This document shows positions 22,846 through 34,300 of a stretch of DNA of 64,000 nt, piece by piece. Made by a program: the position numbers and the translations under genes. Within the stretch, counting starts at the first letter, position 1. Every line of letters starts with the position of its first letter. Where the stretch lies: assembly GCA_018398805.1 (NCBI GenBank), contig JAGFBZ010000012.1, positions 715,001 through 779,000 of the forward strand, written 5' to 3'. The notes beneath the pieces were generated by a model that searched no databases, was not told the origin of the DNA, and saw nothing but the letters and a program-made list of their open reading frames with translations. This DNA comes from Hirundichthys speculiger. Lineage: Eukaryota; Chordata; Actinopteri; Beloniformes; Exocoetidae.

Positions 22846-23658
22846 ACCTGGCCGGAACCAGCTGGAACCGGCCAAAACCAGCTGGACCTGGCTAGAACTG
22901 GCTGGAACCAGATGGAGCCAGCTGATACCAGCCTGAACCGGCTGAAACCCACTGGAACAGGCCAAAACCAGCTGAAACTGGCTGGAACAGCAGGAACTTG
23001 CCAGAATTGGCTGAAATCAGCTGGAACCGGCCACAACCAGCTGGAACTGGTTGGACCTCTCCGGAATGGCCAGAACTGGCTAGAACTAGTTGTAACCAGC
23101 TGGAATCAGATGAAACCAGCTGGAACCGGCCACAAAGAGCTGTAACTGGATGGAACCGGCTAGAACTGGCTGGAACCAGCCGAAATTAGCTGGAACTGGC
23201 TAGAACTGGCTGGAACCGGCTAGAACTGGCTGAAACCAGCTGAAACCAGCTGGAACTGGCTGGAACCAGCTATAACCAGATGAAACCATCTGAAACCAGC
23301 TCGAACCGGCTGAAACTAGTTGGAAGCAGCCACAACCAGCTGGAACTGGCTGGAACAGCTGGAATTGGCCTGGAACTGGCTGTAACCAGCTGGAACCAGA
23401 TGAAACTAGCTGGAACTAGCCGAAACCAGCTGGAACCATCTGGAACCGGCTAAAACCAGATAAAACTAGCTGGAACCATCTGGAACTGGCTAAAACCAGA
23501 TGAAACCAGCTGAAACCAGTTCGAACCGGCTGAAACTAGTTGGAACTGGCCACAACCAGCTGGAACTGGCTGGAACAGCTGGAATTGGCTGGAACTGGCT
23601 GTAACCAGCTGGAACTGGCTAAAACCAGATGAAACTGGCTGAAACCAGCTGGACCCGG
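22846..23658. repeat. GGCTGGAACCA minisatellite
   Basis: About 800 bp of ~10-11-bp units such as AGCTGGAACC, GGCTGGAACT and GGCTAGAACT, with variants. Long repetitive ORFs arise on both strands (ELAGTSWN-type) and are not genes. It lies within the putative efnb2 3' UTR. Confidence 0.9.
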
Positions 23659-24267
23659 GCAGCTGATAATTGTGGAGCTTTAGCGGCGCGGCAGCTAAGA
23701 AAAGGACGCCAGATTCAAAGAAACTAATAAGATTGTCATATTCTGCCGCAGACAGACAGCAACTAAACAGCCGTTTTGTGTGTGTGTGTGTGCGTTTCGT
23801 TCAGTTTTTTTCACCTTAAACAGGCCGACCTGTTCAGTCGTGTTACATATGCTCTTTAATGGTTTCATTTTTCACAGTTTGTACTACGGCACATAGTCGA
23901 AACAGAAAAGAGGTTCAAAAAAATGCAGGAAAAAAAAAGAGAAAAAGAAAGAAAAAGCCAACAGCAGACTCGTGTGACATAGTTTGCTCGTTTTGTGTCG
24001 TTGGTTTGTCGTTACATCTTTCAGTGGTTAAGAACACTTACCATTGTAATTTTTTTTTCTCTCAGAATTGATTAAAAAAATAAATAAGAATTGCATATTT
24101 GCAGATTTTGTAGCCTCTCAGAGGCACAGACCTCAGATCAGACAAGGCTTGGCTTTTCAGTGAAATTTGATATAGTTCATGAATCAATGAGGGTGTGAAT
24201 GAATGATCAGGGCTGGGGGGGGGCGGGGGTAACTCTCTGTTAGGACCTTAATGAAGTCATTGAAATG

Positions 24268-24289
24268 CACACACACACACACACACACA
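24268..24289. repeat. AC microsatellite
   Basis: Eleven uninterrupted CA units within the putative efnb2 3' UTR. Confidence 0.9.
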
Positions 24290-26174
24290 AAGCATGAGGG
24301 GTGTGAGATGAAGGGTGGGGGTCCTTTGGGAGAAGCGATGCTGAGTGAATGTTGGAGACACAGCTACTCTGCTCTAGTTCATACCAACGCCACATTCCTT
24401 CAGGTGGCACAGCTGGGGGGGCCGGGGGGCCGGGGACAGGGGCCACTCAGACCAGGGACCGGGAGCCAGAGCCCGGACCGAGGTCTGGGCCTGGATCAAT
24501 GCCGGGGCCGGACCGCCCTCCCCTCCTCCCCTGGACCGAGCACTACATCTGTGAGCTGGGGGGGGGGGGGCTCAGCGGGTCCAAACATATCAAACCATCA
24601 AAAACCTAGATTGCATAATGTGCACTTATACAATTATATATTAACATTACTTCTTCTTCTCCTCGCCGCCTGACAACACCTGTGCTCTATGTGTCTATCA
24701 TAAATAAATTCTGCTTATCATCTTATTTTTTTTTCATCTTTTATCGTCCTTTTTTTAAAATCTATTTAGTGTTAAAAAAAATTAAAAATTAAAGACTCAC
24801 GAGAGAGAGAGAGATGCTAGTGGAGAGAGATTAAGAGAAACAGTGAAAATGTACGTGGACATCCCTGCGCTCTAAAAGAACAGGAGAGCACCGGTCACGC
24901 TGATTTTTGGGCCCTGGGGGGGCCCCTAAACCGCCGCTGGACCCCGCGGGGTAAACGTTACAGTACCTAGAGCTGTTTCAGCCAGCTACGCTAACCTCAA
25001 CGAGATCTTCGGCCTCTTCTTCACCTGATAAAAGAAACAGTAGTAAGGCGAACCGGATTCCTTGACGCCCCCCCCTTCTCGGCGGCGGCGAGCCCTCGCT
25101 ACTCTTGACGGGATGCGGCGACTTTCCCGTGGAACCGCTGAGAGGAGCAGAGGTACCGAAGAAAACAGGGGCGGGGCGGTGCGGGGGGGTTAAAAGTGCT
25201 GCGCTAAGTAAGATAAAGGTCCTCCGCTGGGGGCGGAGCCAGGAGCATCGAATGACACGTCTGACAGTTTAACTCCTGTCTGCACTTGAATTATTAAAAA
25301 AAAAGGAACAGATATAATCAAAAACAAGACCAGTAAATGTTGAAAAAAAAAAGGAAGGGGGGGTCGATTGTTTTTTTTTTTTTCCTAAAAGGTTCAAGTA
25401 ACGTCTGAGATGAGAATGAGACATGACGTGAACAACATTGAAACACTTCACACCTGTCCGTGAGTGTGTCTGTGTGTCTGTGTGTGTGTGATGGTGAGCA
25501 GGTGGGTGGCAGGTGAACAGGTGAGTCACTCGGGGGGGGGGGAGTCCCAGACAGGGTTGGTGAACGAATCTCTCTGCTCCGTCCTTGTCCGGCTGGTAGA
25601 TCCACATAGTCTCTCTGGCCGGTGGGCGTGAGCGGCGGCTCCGCCCCCTCGCCAGGTCACGGTCCGCCCACTTCCTGCTCCAACTGTCCTCGTCTCTCCT
25701 TTGTGTCTCTTTTTTAAAATTTCCTCCTCTCACCCCTGACGGAGCTTTTGAATCCATGTATCTGTCCGTCCGTCCCAAAAAGGAAAAACCATCTCGCCGA
25801 GCGTCCGTCCCGTTAACACTCGCTTAACTCCAGAGTGCTGGCTGCAGTGCACAAACAAAAGAACCAAAACCACAAGGTCCAGATGCGTCCGTGAGAGCAG
25901 CACCATCATCATCATCCTCATCATCCTCAGCAGCAGCAGCAACGCCCCTCTGCTCTTCCATCTGCGCCGACCGTGACCGGACCAGAGCAACAAGGTGTCA
26001 GCAAAAACGTCGAGAAAGGTAAAAAAAAAAAAAAAAAAAAAAAAAAACAGTGACAAAACATCAGAGGAAAGGAGGAGGAGTCGACAGAGCGAGACAGAGA
26101 GAGAAAGGGCCGGAGAGTTCAAAACTCCGCCCCTCCTGCAGTTTGATCCACTTCCTGCAGTCCGCGGCTCCGTC

Positions 26175-26587
26175 TCAGACCTTGTAGTAGATGTTGGCCG
26201 GGCTCTGGGGCGGCATCTCCTGCACGATGTAGACCGGGTGCCCGTAGTCGCCGCTGACCTTCTCGTAATGAGGGCAGAAGACGCTGTCAGCAGTCCTGAG
26301 CGGGATGATGATGTCGCTGGGCTCCGAGCCGTTGTTGTTGCCGCCGCCGCCGCCGCTCCGCTTGGGCGTGGCCAAGGTGCTGAGGGACAGCGTGGCCGCG
26401 TGCTGCGGCGAGTGCTTGCGGTGCCGCCTCCTGTACTTCAGCAGCAGCAGGACCAGCATGATGATGATGATGATGAAGATGACGCTGCCCGACGCGATGC
26501 CCACGAAGATGGCCACCTCGGAGCCCATGACGCTGGGCGACTTCCCGCCATTGCCGTTGTTGTCGTTGCCCCCTCGGCGAGCCTCAT
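26175..26587 (-). CDS. efnb2: efnb2 exon 5: linker, transmembrane helix, cytoplasmic tail
   Basis: Acceptor AG at 26589-26588, entry in phase 1, stop TGA at 26177-26175. Encodes residues 201-337. The juxtamembrane linker is Asn/Gly-rich. The helix has five consecutive isoleucines and a leucine run, encoded by an ATC/ATG-type triplet repeat. [11 protein letters not shown] follows, then [15 protein letters not shown] run of five glycines (279-283) before NNNGSEPSD is an expansion relative to the mammalian sequence as I recall it. The C terminus, with [18 protein letters not shown] and [12 protein letters not shown], is the nearly invariant ephrin-B signalling tail for SH2 and PDZ partners. Confidence 0.97.
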
Positions 26588-28288
26588 CTGGAAGATCAGA
26601 GAAAAGGGAAGCATGAGCCTGGAGACGGCGGGAGCACTTTCGTTTTTTTAGCAACACGTCGCGCAGAGATGCACCGCGGCGTGGTTAACGCAGCGTTGGC
26701 ATGCAGCGTTTAGATCGTTCAGAACGAGCGCTGTTCTGCAGGAGGACACGAGCACGGCTGTAAACCCTCTGTACAGGATGAAATCCTGTACGATATTATC
26801 GGGATATCATGATATATTGCAATATTCTACCCAGTTAATCAAAATTAAAAGCAGAGATGAAAAATCAAGTTGCTGTATATGTTCATCAGATGATATTGAT
26901 CATTCAAAGGACAAATTGAGTCAAAACTATTTGCTTCAAAATAACCTATTTATTGTTTATTATTAGTGTTTTTGAAAAAAATCAATATTAAGAGCTGAAA
27001 AATCGATATTATATTTTGCGGCCGAAAATTGCGATATATTGCCAAATTGATTTCTTTTCACACCCCTACACGTGACTGAATTAAACAGTTAAACATCTGT
27101 GAAGGCACACAGCGGGGAGGGAATATGAAAGCACAGCTGGAGGGTGGAGGCGGAGTGACGAGGGGATCACAGACGCGCCGTCATCCTGCGATCGCTAGCA
27201 CTGACTTAAAAAAGAAACACACCAACGAGATGCTGACTCCGCCTCCCATCGGATTTAGGGTTGAGTATGTATCATGATACTGGGGTCATGATGCGATATT
27301 ATCACGATATCACGATATATTGCAATATTCTACCCAGTTAATATCAAAATCTAAAAGTAGAGATGAAAAAACAAGTTGAAGCACTTGAAAGAGATGCTAG
27401 TTTTTGGAGCTCCACAATGAGCTCGCTGACGTTGCTGAAGGCAGTGAAGAAGGAGGACGTCCGGTGCTGCTCCATCTCTCACTTCCTCCACAGATCCTTT
27501 TCTTTTTTAAATATCAAGCACGGAGGACGAGCCTTTCATACAGACACCACATCTGATCCGTGACTATTCACATTCAGCGGGAGGAACGCTACAACCTTGA
27601 AAGTAGGGCGAGCAGCGCCTGACGGGCGATACAATGGCTGCAGACGCAGGCGAACGGCACTTAGATAAATTGCGTTTTGAGAGACATAAAAAGCAACTTC
27701 ATTTTCTCGCTAACAGCCCAGAGGGGAGGAAAGAAAAAAAAAGAGAGAGAGAGAGAGAGAGAAATATTTGATGTCATCATGAAACATCAATTATGGAAGC
27801 CAAGCTGTGCTCTGACTCCCAGCGATGGACGTTCTGGTCGGAGTCCAACACTCCGGGGCGGGCGTGTCCTGCTCTCCCCGGGAAGGCGGGATTACTGCGT
27901 CCCCCTCCTTGTCTGCCGCCGCCTCCCCGAGGGTGCTTCTCATGCTGTAATGGGTGGGGGTTGGGGGGGCAGGCGGCCCAAAGCGAGGACCCTTTCGTTG
28001 TTTTACAAGGCGATTACGCCGCCTCAAAGACGGTAAGACACTGACGTCTGCACAGAGCGGTGTCGCCGGGATTAAACGGGCAGGGATGGCGCATGTCTGG
28101 GCGCTCCAAGTGTGAGACGAGGCCACGCCCCTCGACGGGGACAGAGGAGCAGTTATGTAGGTCACCTCACTTTTGTCTTCTGACAAAAGGGTAGGGTTAG
28201 GGTTAGGGGTTAGGGGGGTCAGGGTTAGGGTTAGGGGTTAGGGTTAGCATTAGGGTTAGGGGTCGGGGTTAGGGGTTAGGGGGGTTAG

Positions 28289-28322
<34 letters not shown>

Positions 28323-31300
28323 GGTTAGGGGTTAGGGGGTTAGGGGTTTAGGGTTAGGGTTTAGGGGTTAGGGGTAGGGTTAGGGTTAGGGTTAGGGGGG
28401 GGTTAGGGTTAGGGTTAGGGAGTTAGAGTTAGGGGTTAGGGTTAGGGGTTTAGGGGTAGGGGGGGTTAGGGTTAGGGTTTTTTAGGGTTAGGGTTAGGGG
28501 GTTAGGGTTAGGGTTAGGGTTAGGGGTTAGGGGTTAGGGGTTAGGGTTAGGGGTTAGGGGGGGGTTAGGGGTTAGGGGTTAGGGGTTAGGGGTTAGGGTC
28601 AGGGTTAGGGTTAGGGGTTGGGGGTTAGGGTTAAGAGCGCAGATAAGAGCGGTGCAAGCGTCTCCGTCTTGGCTGGAGCTCGGGCCCAGAAACAAGTGTT
28701 TTCCTGTACTGGGGGGCGGGTCGTTATATAAGACGGCGGACTGCGATCGGATCGTTTTCTCGAAAATGTCATTTAAGCGGTAGGTTAGAACTGAAATGTG
28801 ACCAGCCTGGAGATACTTTAGAAGTCCTTGAGGGGCCAGAGATGCCAATCAGCTTTATGGGAAACATTCAATTACTGGCTGATGAATGTCTGACCTTTCT
28901 TTCCTTCACGCACACACATAGACACACTTTGTCCTCTGTGCTCTTCGCCGGCTGAACAATTGTGCACCCAAATGCCAAATTGTTTCGATAAATCCTCCGC
29001 TCATTCATCACTCCCTCCAGGACTCGGGGCTGTAACAGGCGTCGTCTCACCTGTTTTCTCCAGCACTTCGTTGGGGTTGCGGCTGTCCTTGCCGTCTGAG
29101 GCCTTGGGGTAGTGGGGTCCTCTGGTCGTGCTGTCTTTGGGCGAGGCGGGGTCGGTCGGACCTGCAAAAGCAGAGAAGTTCATGGCTCGATGTTCACGCT
29201 GCGCCCTTCGACGGCCGGCTGGTCGTCTCTCGGGGTGGCGGGAGACGACCGGCCCGTCGGAGTGTTTCTGGACAGACGTTGCATTTTCTCCTGTATCTCC
29301 GACAGCCAGGCCTGGCGCTAAGGCTCGAGTGAATAGCAGGAACAATTTGATCAATAACTCAAGTGTACGTACAGAAACACTTGAAGGTGGCATTGATTCG
29401 TTCAAGCAGCCGTTACTAACGCGGCTCCTCTGAGCAGGAAGCCTAGCGACCAAAATACCAAACTTTCCTCCAGTTGTTCAAGTGTTTCCTTGGAAAAGCC
29501 AGCCATTTTCTTTTTCAGACACGCAGCTCTTTGTGACTCAAATATTCATCTGTGAAGATGAATATTTGAAAACGCCACCTGCAGTGGTAAACGTCAGTTG
29601 CAGTGGTGAACGCTACCTGCAGTGGTAAACGCCACCTGCAGTGGTAAACGTCAGCTGCAGTGGTGAACGCCACCTGCAGTGGTAAACGTCAGCTGCAGTG
29701 GTGAACGCCACCTGCAGTGGTAAACGTCAGCTCCAGTGGTGAAGCCACCTGCAGTGGTAAACGTCCACCTGCAGTGGTAAACGCCAGCTGCAGTGGTGAA
29801 CGCCACCTGCAGTGGTAAACGTCAGCTGCAGTGGTAAACGCCACCTGCAGTGGTAAACGTCAGCTGCAGTGGTAAACGCCACCTGCAGTGGTAAACGCCA
29901 CCTGCAGTGGTAAACGTCAGCTGCAGTGGTAAACGCCACCTGCAGTGGTAAACGTCAGCTGCAGTGGTAAATGCCACCTGCAGTGGTAAACGTCAGCTGC
30001 AGTGGTGAACGTCACCTGCAGTGGTAAACGTCAGCTGCAGTGGTGAACGCCACCTGCAGTGGTGAACGCCACCTGCAGTGGTGAACGCCACCTGCGGTGG
30101 TAAACGTCAGCTGCAGTGGTGAACGCAGTGGTAAACTGCAGTGTGTGAACGCCACCTGCAGTGGTAAAACGTCAGCTGCAGTGGTGAACGCCACCTGCAG
30201 TGGTAAACGTCAGCTGCAGTGGTGAACGCCACCTGCAGTGGTAAACGTCAGCTGCAGTGGTGAACGCCACCTGCAGTGGTAAACGTCAGCTGCAGTGGTG
30301 AACGCCACCTGCAGTGGTAAACGTCAGCTGCAGTGGTGAACGCCACCTGCAGTGGTAAACGTCAGCTGCAGTGGTGAACGCCACCTGCGGTGGTAAACGT
30401 CAGCTGCAGTGGTGAACGCCACCTGCAGTGGTAAACGCCACCTGCAGTGGTGAACGCCACCTGCGGTGGTAAACGTCAGCTGCAGTGGTGAACGCCACCT
30501 GCAGTGGTAAACGTCAGCTGCAGTGGTGAACGCCACCTGCAGTGGTAAACGTCAGCTGCAGTGGTGAACGCCACCTGCAGTGGTAAACGTCAGCTGCAGT
30601 GGTGAACGCCAGCTGCAGTGGTAACGCTGCAGTGGTAAAGTGCAGTGGTAAACTCAGCTGACGCCACCTGCAGTGGTAAACGTCAGCTGCAGTGGTAAAC
30701 GTCAGCTGCAGTGGTGAACGCCACCTGCAGTGGTGAACGCCACCTGCGGTGGTAAACGCCACCCTCAGCCGGGAACGTCACCTATTTTATCTGATAAAGG
30801 GGCGCCGCAGTCCTCAGCTGCTGCACTTTAAACTGAGTCAAGCTGTTGATCTGCTTCCTCGCTGTATTTATTCCCAGAAAGGAAGACATTAGGGTTTCCC
30901 AACGCAGCCCCAGACCCGTTGAGGCCGACAACACACCGGCGGCTCCTGTGGAGTACTCACTTTGTCCCACTTTCATGACTATCTTCATGGACCTGGTCTT
31001 GCACACTCCTCCTTCCTGGTTGTCGATGCCCTCCATGGTGCCGTTGGATGTAGCTGGAGGAGACAACAGAGAGAAGCGGCGGGGTTAGAAAGAGCTGTCA
31101 GAGCCAGAATCTGAAGAAACCGCCCCGAGACTCTCCCCAGAAACACAACCAGCTCCGGGAGACGACGAAAACACCCGGAACCTTCCGCTGAGGAGGAACA
31201 GACTCATCGCCTCTTTAATAAAATCACATCGCTGCCTGTTCATCACCTCAGCTGCGCCTCTCCGCCTGAATACTTCACATCCCTGAAGTCAATTAGCTCC

Positions 31301-34300
31301 AGTCGTCGTGACTGTATTATCTCTATCTGCGCTGAGGGGAAGGTGAGGGGAGGGGCCGAGGGAGGACGGCAATGACAGCCGCGGCTCCGGCGGTTTGTCG
31401 CGCGTTAGCGCCAACAACACTCAGGAGAGCGGCGGCCGGAGTTTATGAGCCCTAAAACGCTCTTATCTGAAAAAGCAAATTAGCTGCCAGGGTCAAAGCA
31501 AACGAAGAAAACATGAAAAAAGAAAAAAAAAAAAAGAAGGAGCGTAAAAAGGACCGTAGAAATTATTTCTTTTACAAAAGACGAGCGCTTTTCCAGGAGA
31601 GAAATTAAAGGAACAGCGAGGGGGCTGGGGGGGGATAACGACCCCTCAGGGTTCAAACGCTGGAGAACACAGAAGAGAAAACGTTTTATTTAATGGGGAC
31701 GACTGGGAGAAAAAGATGCTTTTATGTGCTTTATTCTAGTGCTGGGTGGTATACCGGTTCATACCGCATACCGGTGTTTATTTTTCTTCTGATATGAATG
31801 TTTCATATACCGTAACAACGGTGAGTATGTACTGTAGCATACACAACGTTCGGAACGCCGCACGGCGGAACGTAAGTGCCGCAGAACATTGTTTGACAGG
31901 GGACTGTTTTGCAGTTGCACTGGAGGCACAACACGCTACTAGTTTCTGGTTAAACGGTGATGGATGCTAACAGCTAAAGTCCCGAAGTTGGAAGCTCCAG
32001 AACGGCAACATGAGACTGAGGAACTTCTTCCTAAACCAGGAGCCGTGTCTGTCTTGTGGAAGTTCTTTGGATTTAAAAAAGACAACGCCCAACAAACTAC
32101 AATAATCTGATTGTAAAATAGGTCATTCTAAGACAATTTACTGCAGCAATTCCTCTAAATGATTAGAAAATGTGGTTAACACCCAGTTGTGCCTTCAAAA
32201 AAAAAATTCCGGCCTCAAAGAAAACTAATGATTTCTGGATCCGGCTGCAGCTGCTGCAGGATCTTCCAGGTGAGACGGGAGGCATCAGTCGGCTCTGGAG
32301 GCAGGCGCTTTAAAGAGCTTTTCAAAAACAGAAAACTGCTTTTTTATTTTATTTTTTTCTGGCTCCTCCCCCGCCTGTGTGAAACTCAGCCTCCGCCCGC
32401 TTGCTTTTATCTCTGCTGCCTCTGGAGGCGATGGTGCAGAAGTGCGTCTGACTGAAATAATCATGAACGGGTCAGAGAGTAGGCATGGATGAAGGGGGGG
32501 GGGGGGGATTTGTGGTCTATCAGGTCAGTAACACAGAGGCGAACGAGCTGCCGGGGCTTAGCAGCTTGGCTTCCCGCCAGCGCTCAGTGGCCCGCATTCA
32601 TATCAGCCAATACCCCCCCCCCCCCCCACCACCACCAACGCTCCCCTCGCTTCCTTCCCCTGCCTCCTCTTTCAGCATCCCGTCATCCACAGTTCGCTCC
32701 ACCTTACCACCTCCTTACCCATTTGACCCCCCCTCAAAAAAAAAAAAAACAACAGAGAAAGAAGTCCCCCCCCACACACAGCTATTCCATCAGAAAAGCA
32801 GGAAACACGCCGACGTTTTCATCTGAATCCTCTCGCTACCAGTAAGACGGTGATGGGAGCGGACTCAAAGTGCATGCTAACAAGCCCCCACCTCCCCCCA
32901 CCGCCGTCTTCTTCTCGGGCTGACCTATGGCTTTCCAGCGGAGCCCGAAAAGCACATTACAGACAAAGCTGCTTAAAGGCTCCTGCTCCTGTTCGCCGGG
33001 TGTTTATTGGCGCAACACGTGAACGTTACAACAGGATGCAGCTAAAACATCTTAATGCTGTTTACTTTTCTGAGTGTTCAGCACAATGAGGGGATGTTGG
33101 GGGTGGGGTTGGGGGGGGGGGGCTCAAAACCACAGGTCAGAGTTTAGACGGTGGGAAGGCTGCTCGACGACTGCTCCTTCCCGCCACAAATGTTTCTAAA
33201 CATAAAGACGGATCTCGTCCAAAACAAGCTGCGACATATTTCTGAATACTTTCGAAAGTGTGTTCAGGAGCAGAATCAAACCGTCAGCCTTGAGTCTTTT
33301 TAAACTTTAAATTCCTCCTCCTCCCTCTAAATGCAGAGTCAAACCCACGCTCTCCCTGCCAACACTGCAGTCCAGGCGAGCCTGACTTGGATTTCAACAC
33401 ACTGATTGCTGAATGGAGCTCAGGCCGACTGAATGACTCGGCCCAGTCGGGCGGGCTGGCGGTTCTGTGGGGGAGGGGGGGGCAGATAATCCGTACAGCT
33501 CGGGAGTCGGGGGTGGGGACGCGGTTCGGACCGAGGAGATACCGTGACTGCTGGAGCAGCGGCGTTTAAACACGGAGGACACAAATGTGACGACGAAGCC
33601 ACTGGATCTGACAGGACATGTGGAATCTAAATGTTAGTATAAATTCAAATCACAGCGCCCCCTACTGGCCAGCTGAGTTTCAAAAAGTGGGCGTACTGAC
33701 GAATGTCGAAGCGACTGTCAGTCACAAGCGCCGTTAACTTTGAATTACTGCAGCACAAGTTACAGTCTCAGGGCCACGCCCACTGGTATAACTGTCTGTA
33801 AATTTAAAACTGACCAGTCTCAGGGCCACGCCCACTGGTATAACTGTCTGTAAATTTAAAACTGACCAGTCTCAGGGCCACGCCCACTGGGATAACTGTC
33901 TGTAAATTTAAAAATGACCAGTCTCAGGGCCACGCCCACTGGGATAACTGTCTGTAAATTTAAAACTGACCAGTCTCAGGGCCACGCCCACTGGGATAAC
34001 TGTCTGTAAATTTAAAAATGACCAGTCTCAGGGCCACGCCCACTGGGATAACTGTCTGTAAATTTAAAAATGGACCAGTCTCAGGGCCACGCCCACTGGG
34101 ATAACTGTCTGTAAATTTAAAAATGGCCAGTCTCAGGGCCACGCCCACTGGGATAACTGTCTGTAAATTTAAAAATGACCAGTCTCAGGGCCACGCCCAC
34201 TGGGATAACTGTCTGTAAATTTAAAAACTGACCAGTCTCAGGGCCACGCCCACTGGGATAACTGTCTGTAAATTTAAAAATGACCAGTCTCAGGGCCACG

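Larger units (their letters stand above)
21885..26174 (-). other. efnb2: putative efnb2 3' untranslated region
   Basis: Follows the efnb2 stop codon. AATAAA signals on the minus strand occur at 21901-21906, at about 22282-22310 (several) and at 22479-22484. The most distal would give a 3' UTR of ~4.3 kb, long but plausible for an ephrin-B2 transcript. The A/T-rich parts at 21950-22640, 23700-24200 and 24600-24850 look UTR-like. The UTR would include a minisatellite (22846-23658), an AC microsatellite and several homopolymers. Extent is inferred; no transcript evidence is available. Confidence 0.45.
26588..29050 (-). other. efnb2: efnb2 intron 4
   Basis: 2.46-kb phase-1 intron with GTGAG donor and a pyrimidine-rich CTTCCAG acceptor. 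It holds two fragments of the TAGGGGTG hAT MITE family, a GA-rich simple repeat (27730-27765) and a telomere-like block. No other gene is seen in it. Confidence 0.85.
29162..30960 (-). other. efnb2: efnb2 intron 3
   Basis: 1.8-kb phase-1 intron with GTGAGT donor and TTTTGCAG acceptor. Two thirds of it is the minisatellite at 29572-30765. Confidence 0.9.

Noticed and set aside
24251..24673. 140-codon plus-strand ORF beginning in the AC repeat
   Set aside because: It is low-complexity Gly/Pro sequence in the putative efnb2 3' UTR, with no motif.
25995..26651. 218-codon plus-strand ORF
   Set aside because: It is the antisense of efnb2 exon 5 and its flank, opened by GC-rich codons. The minus strand carries the conserved protein.
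29001..29453. 150-codon minus-strand ORF as a separate gene
   Set aside because: Only 29051-29161 is coding, as efnb2 exon 4; the remainder is intron read-through on either side.
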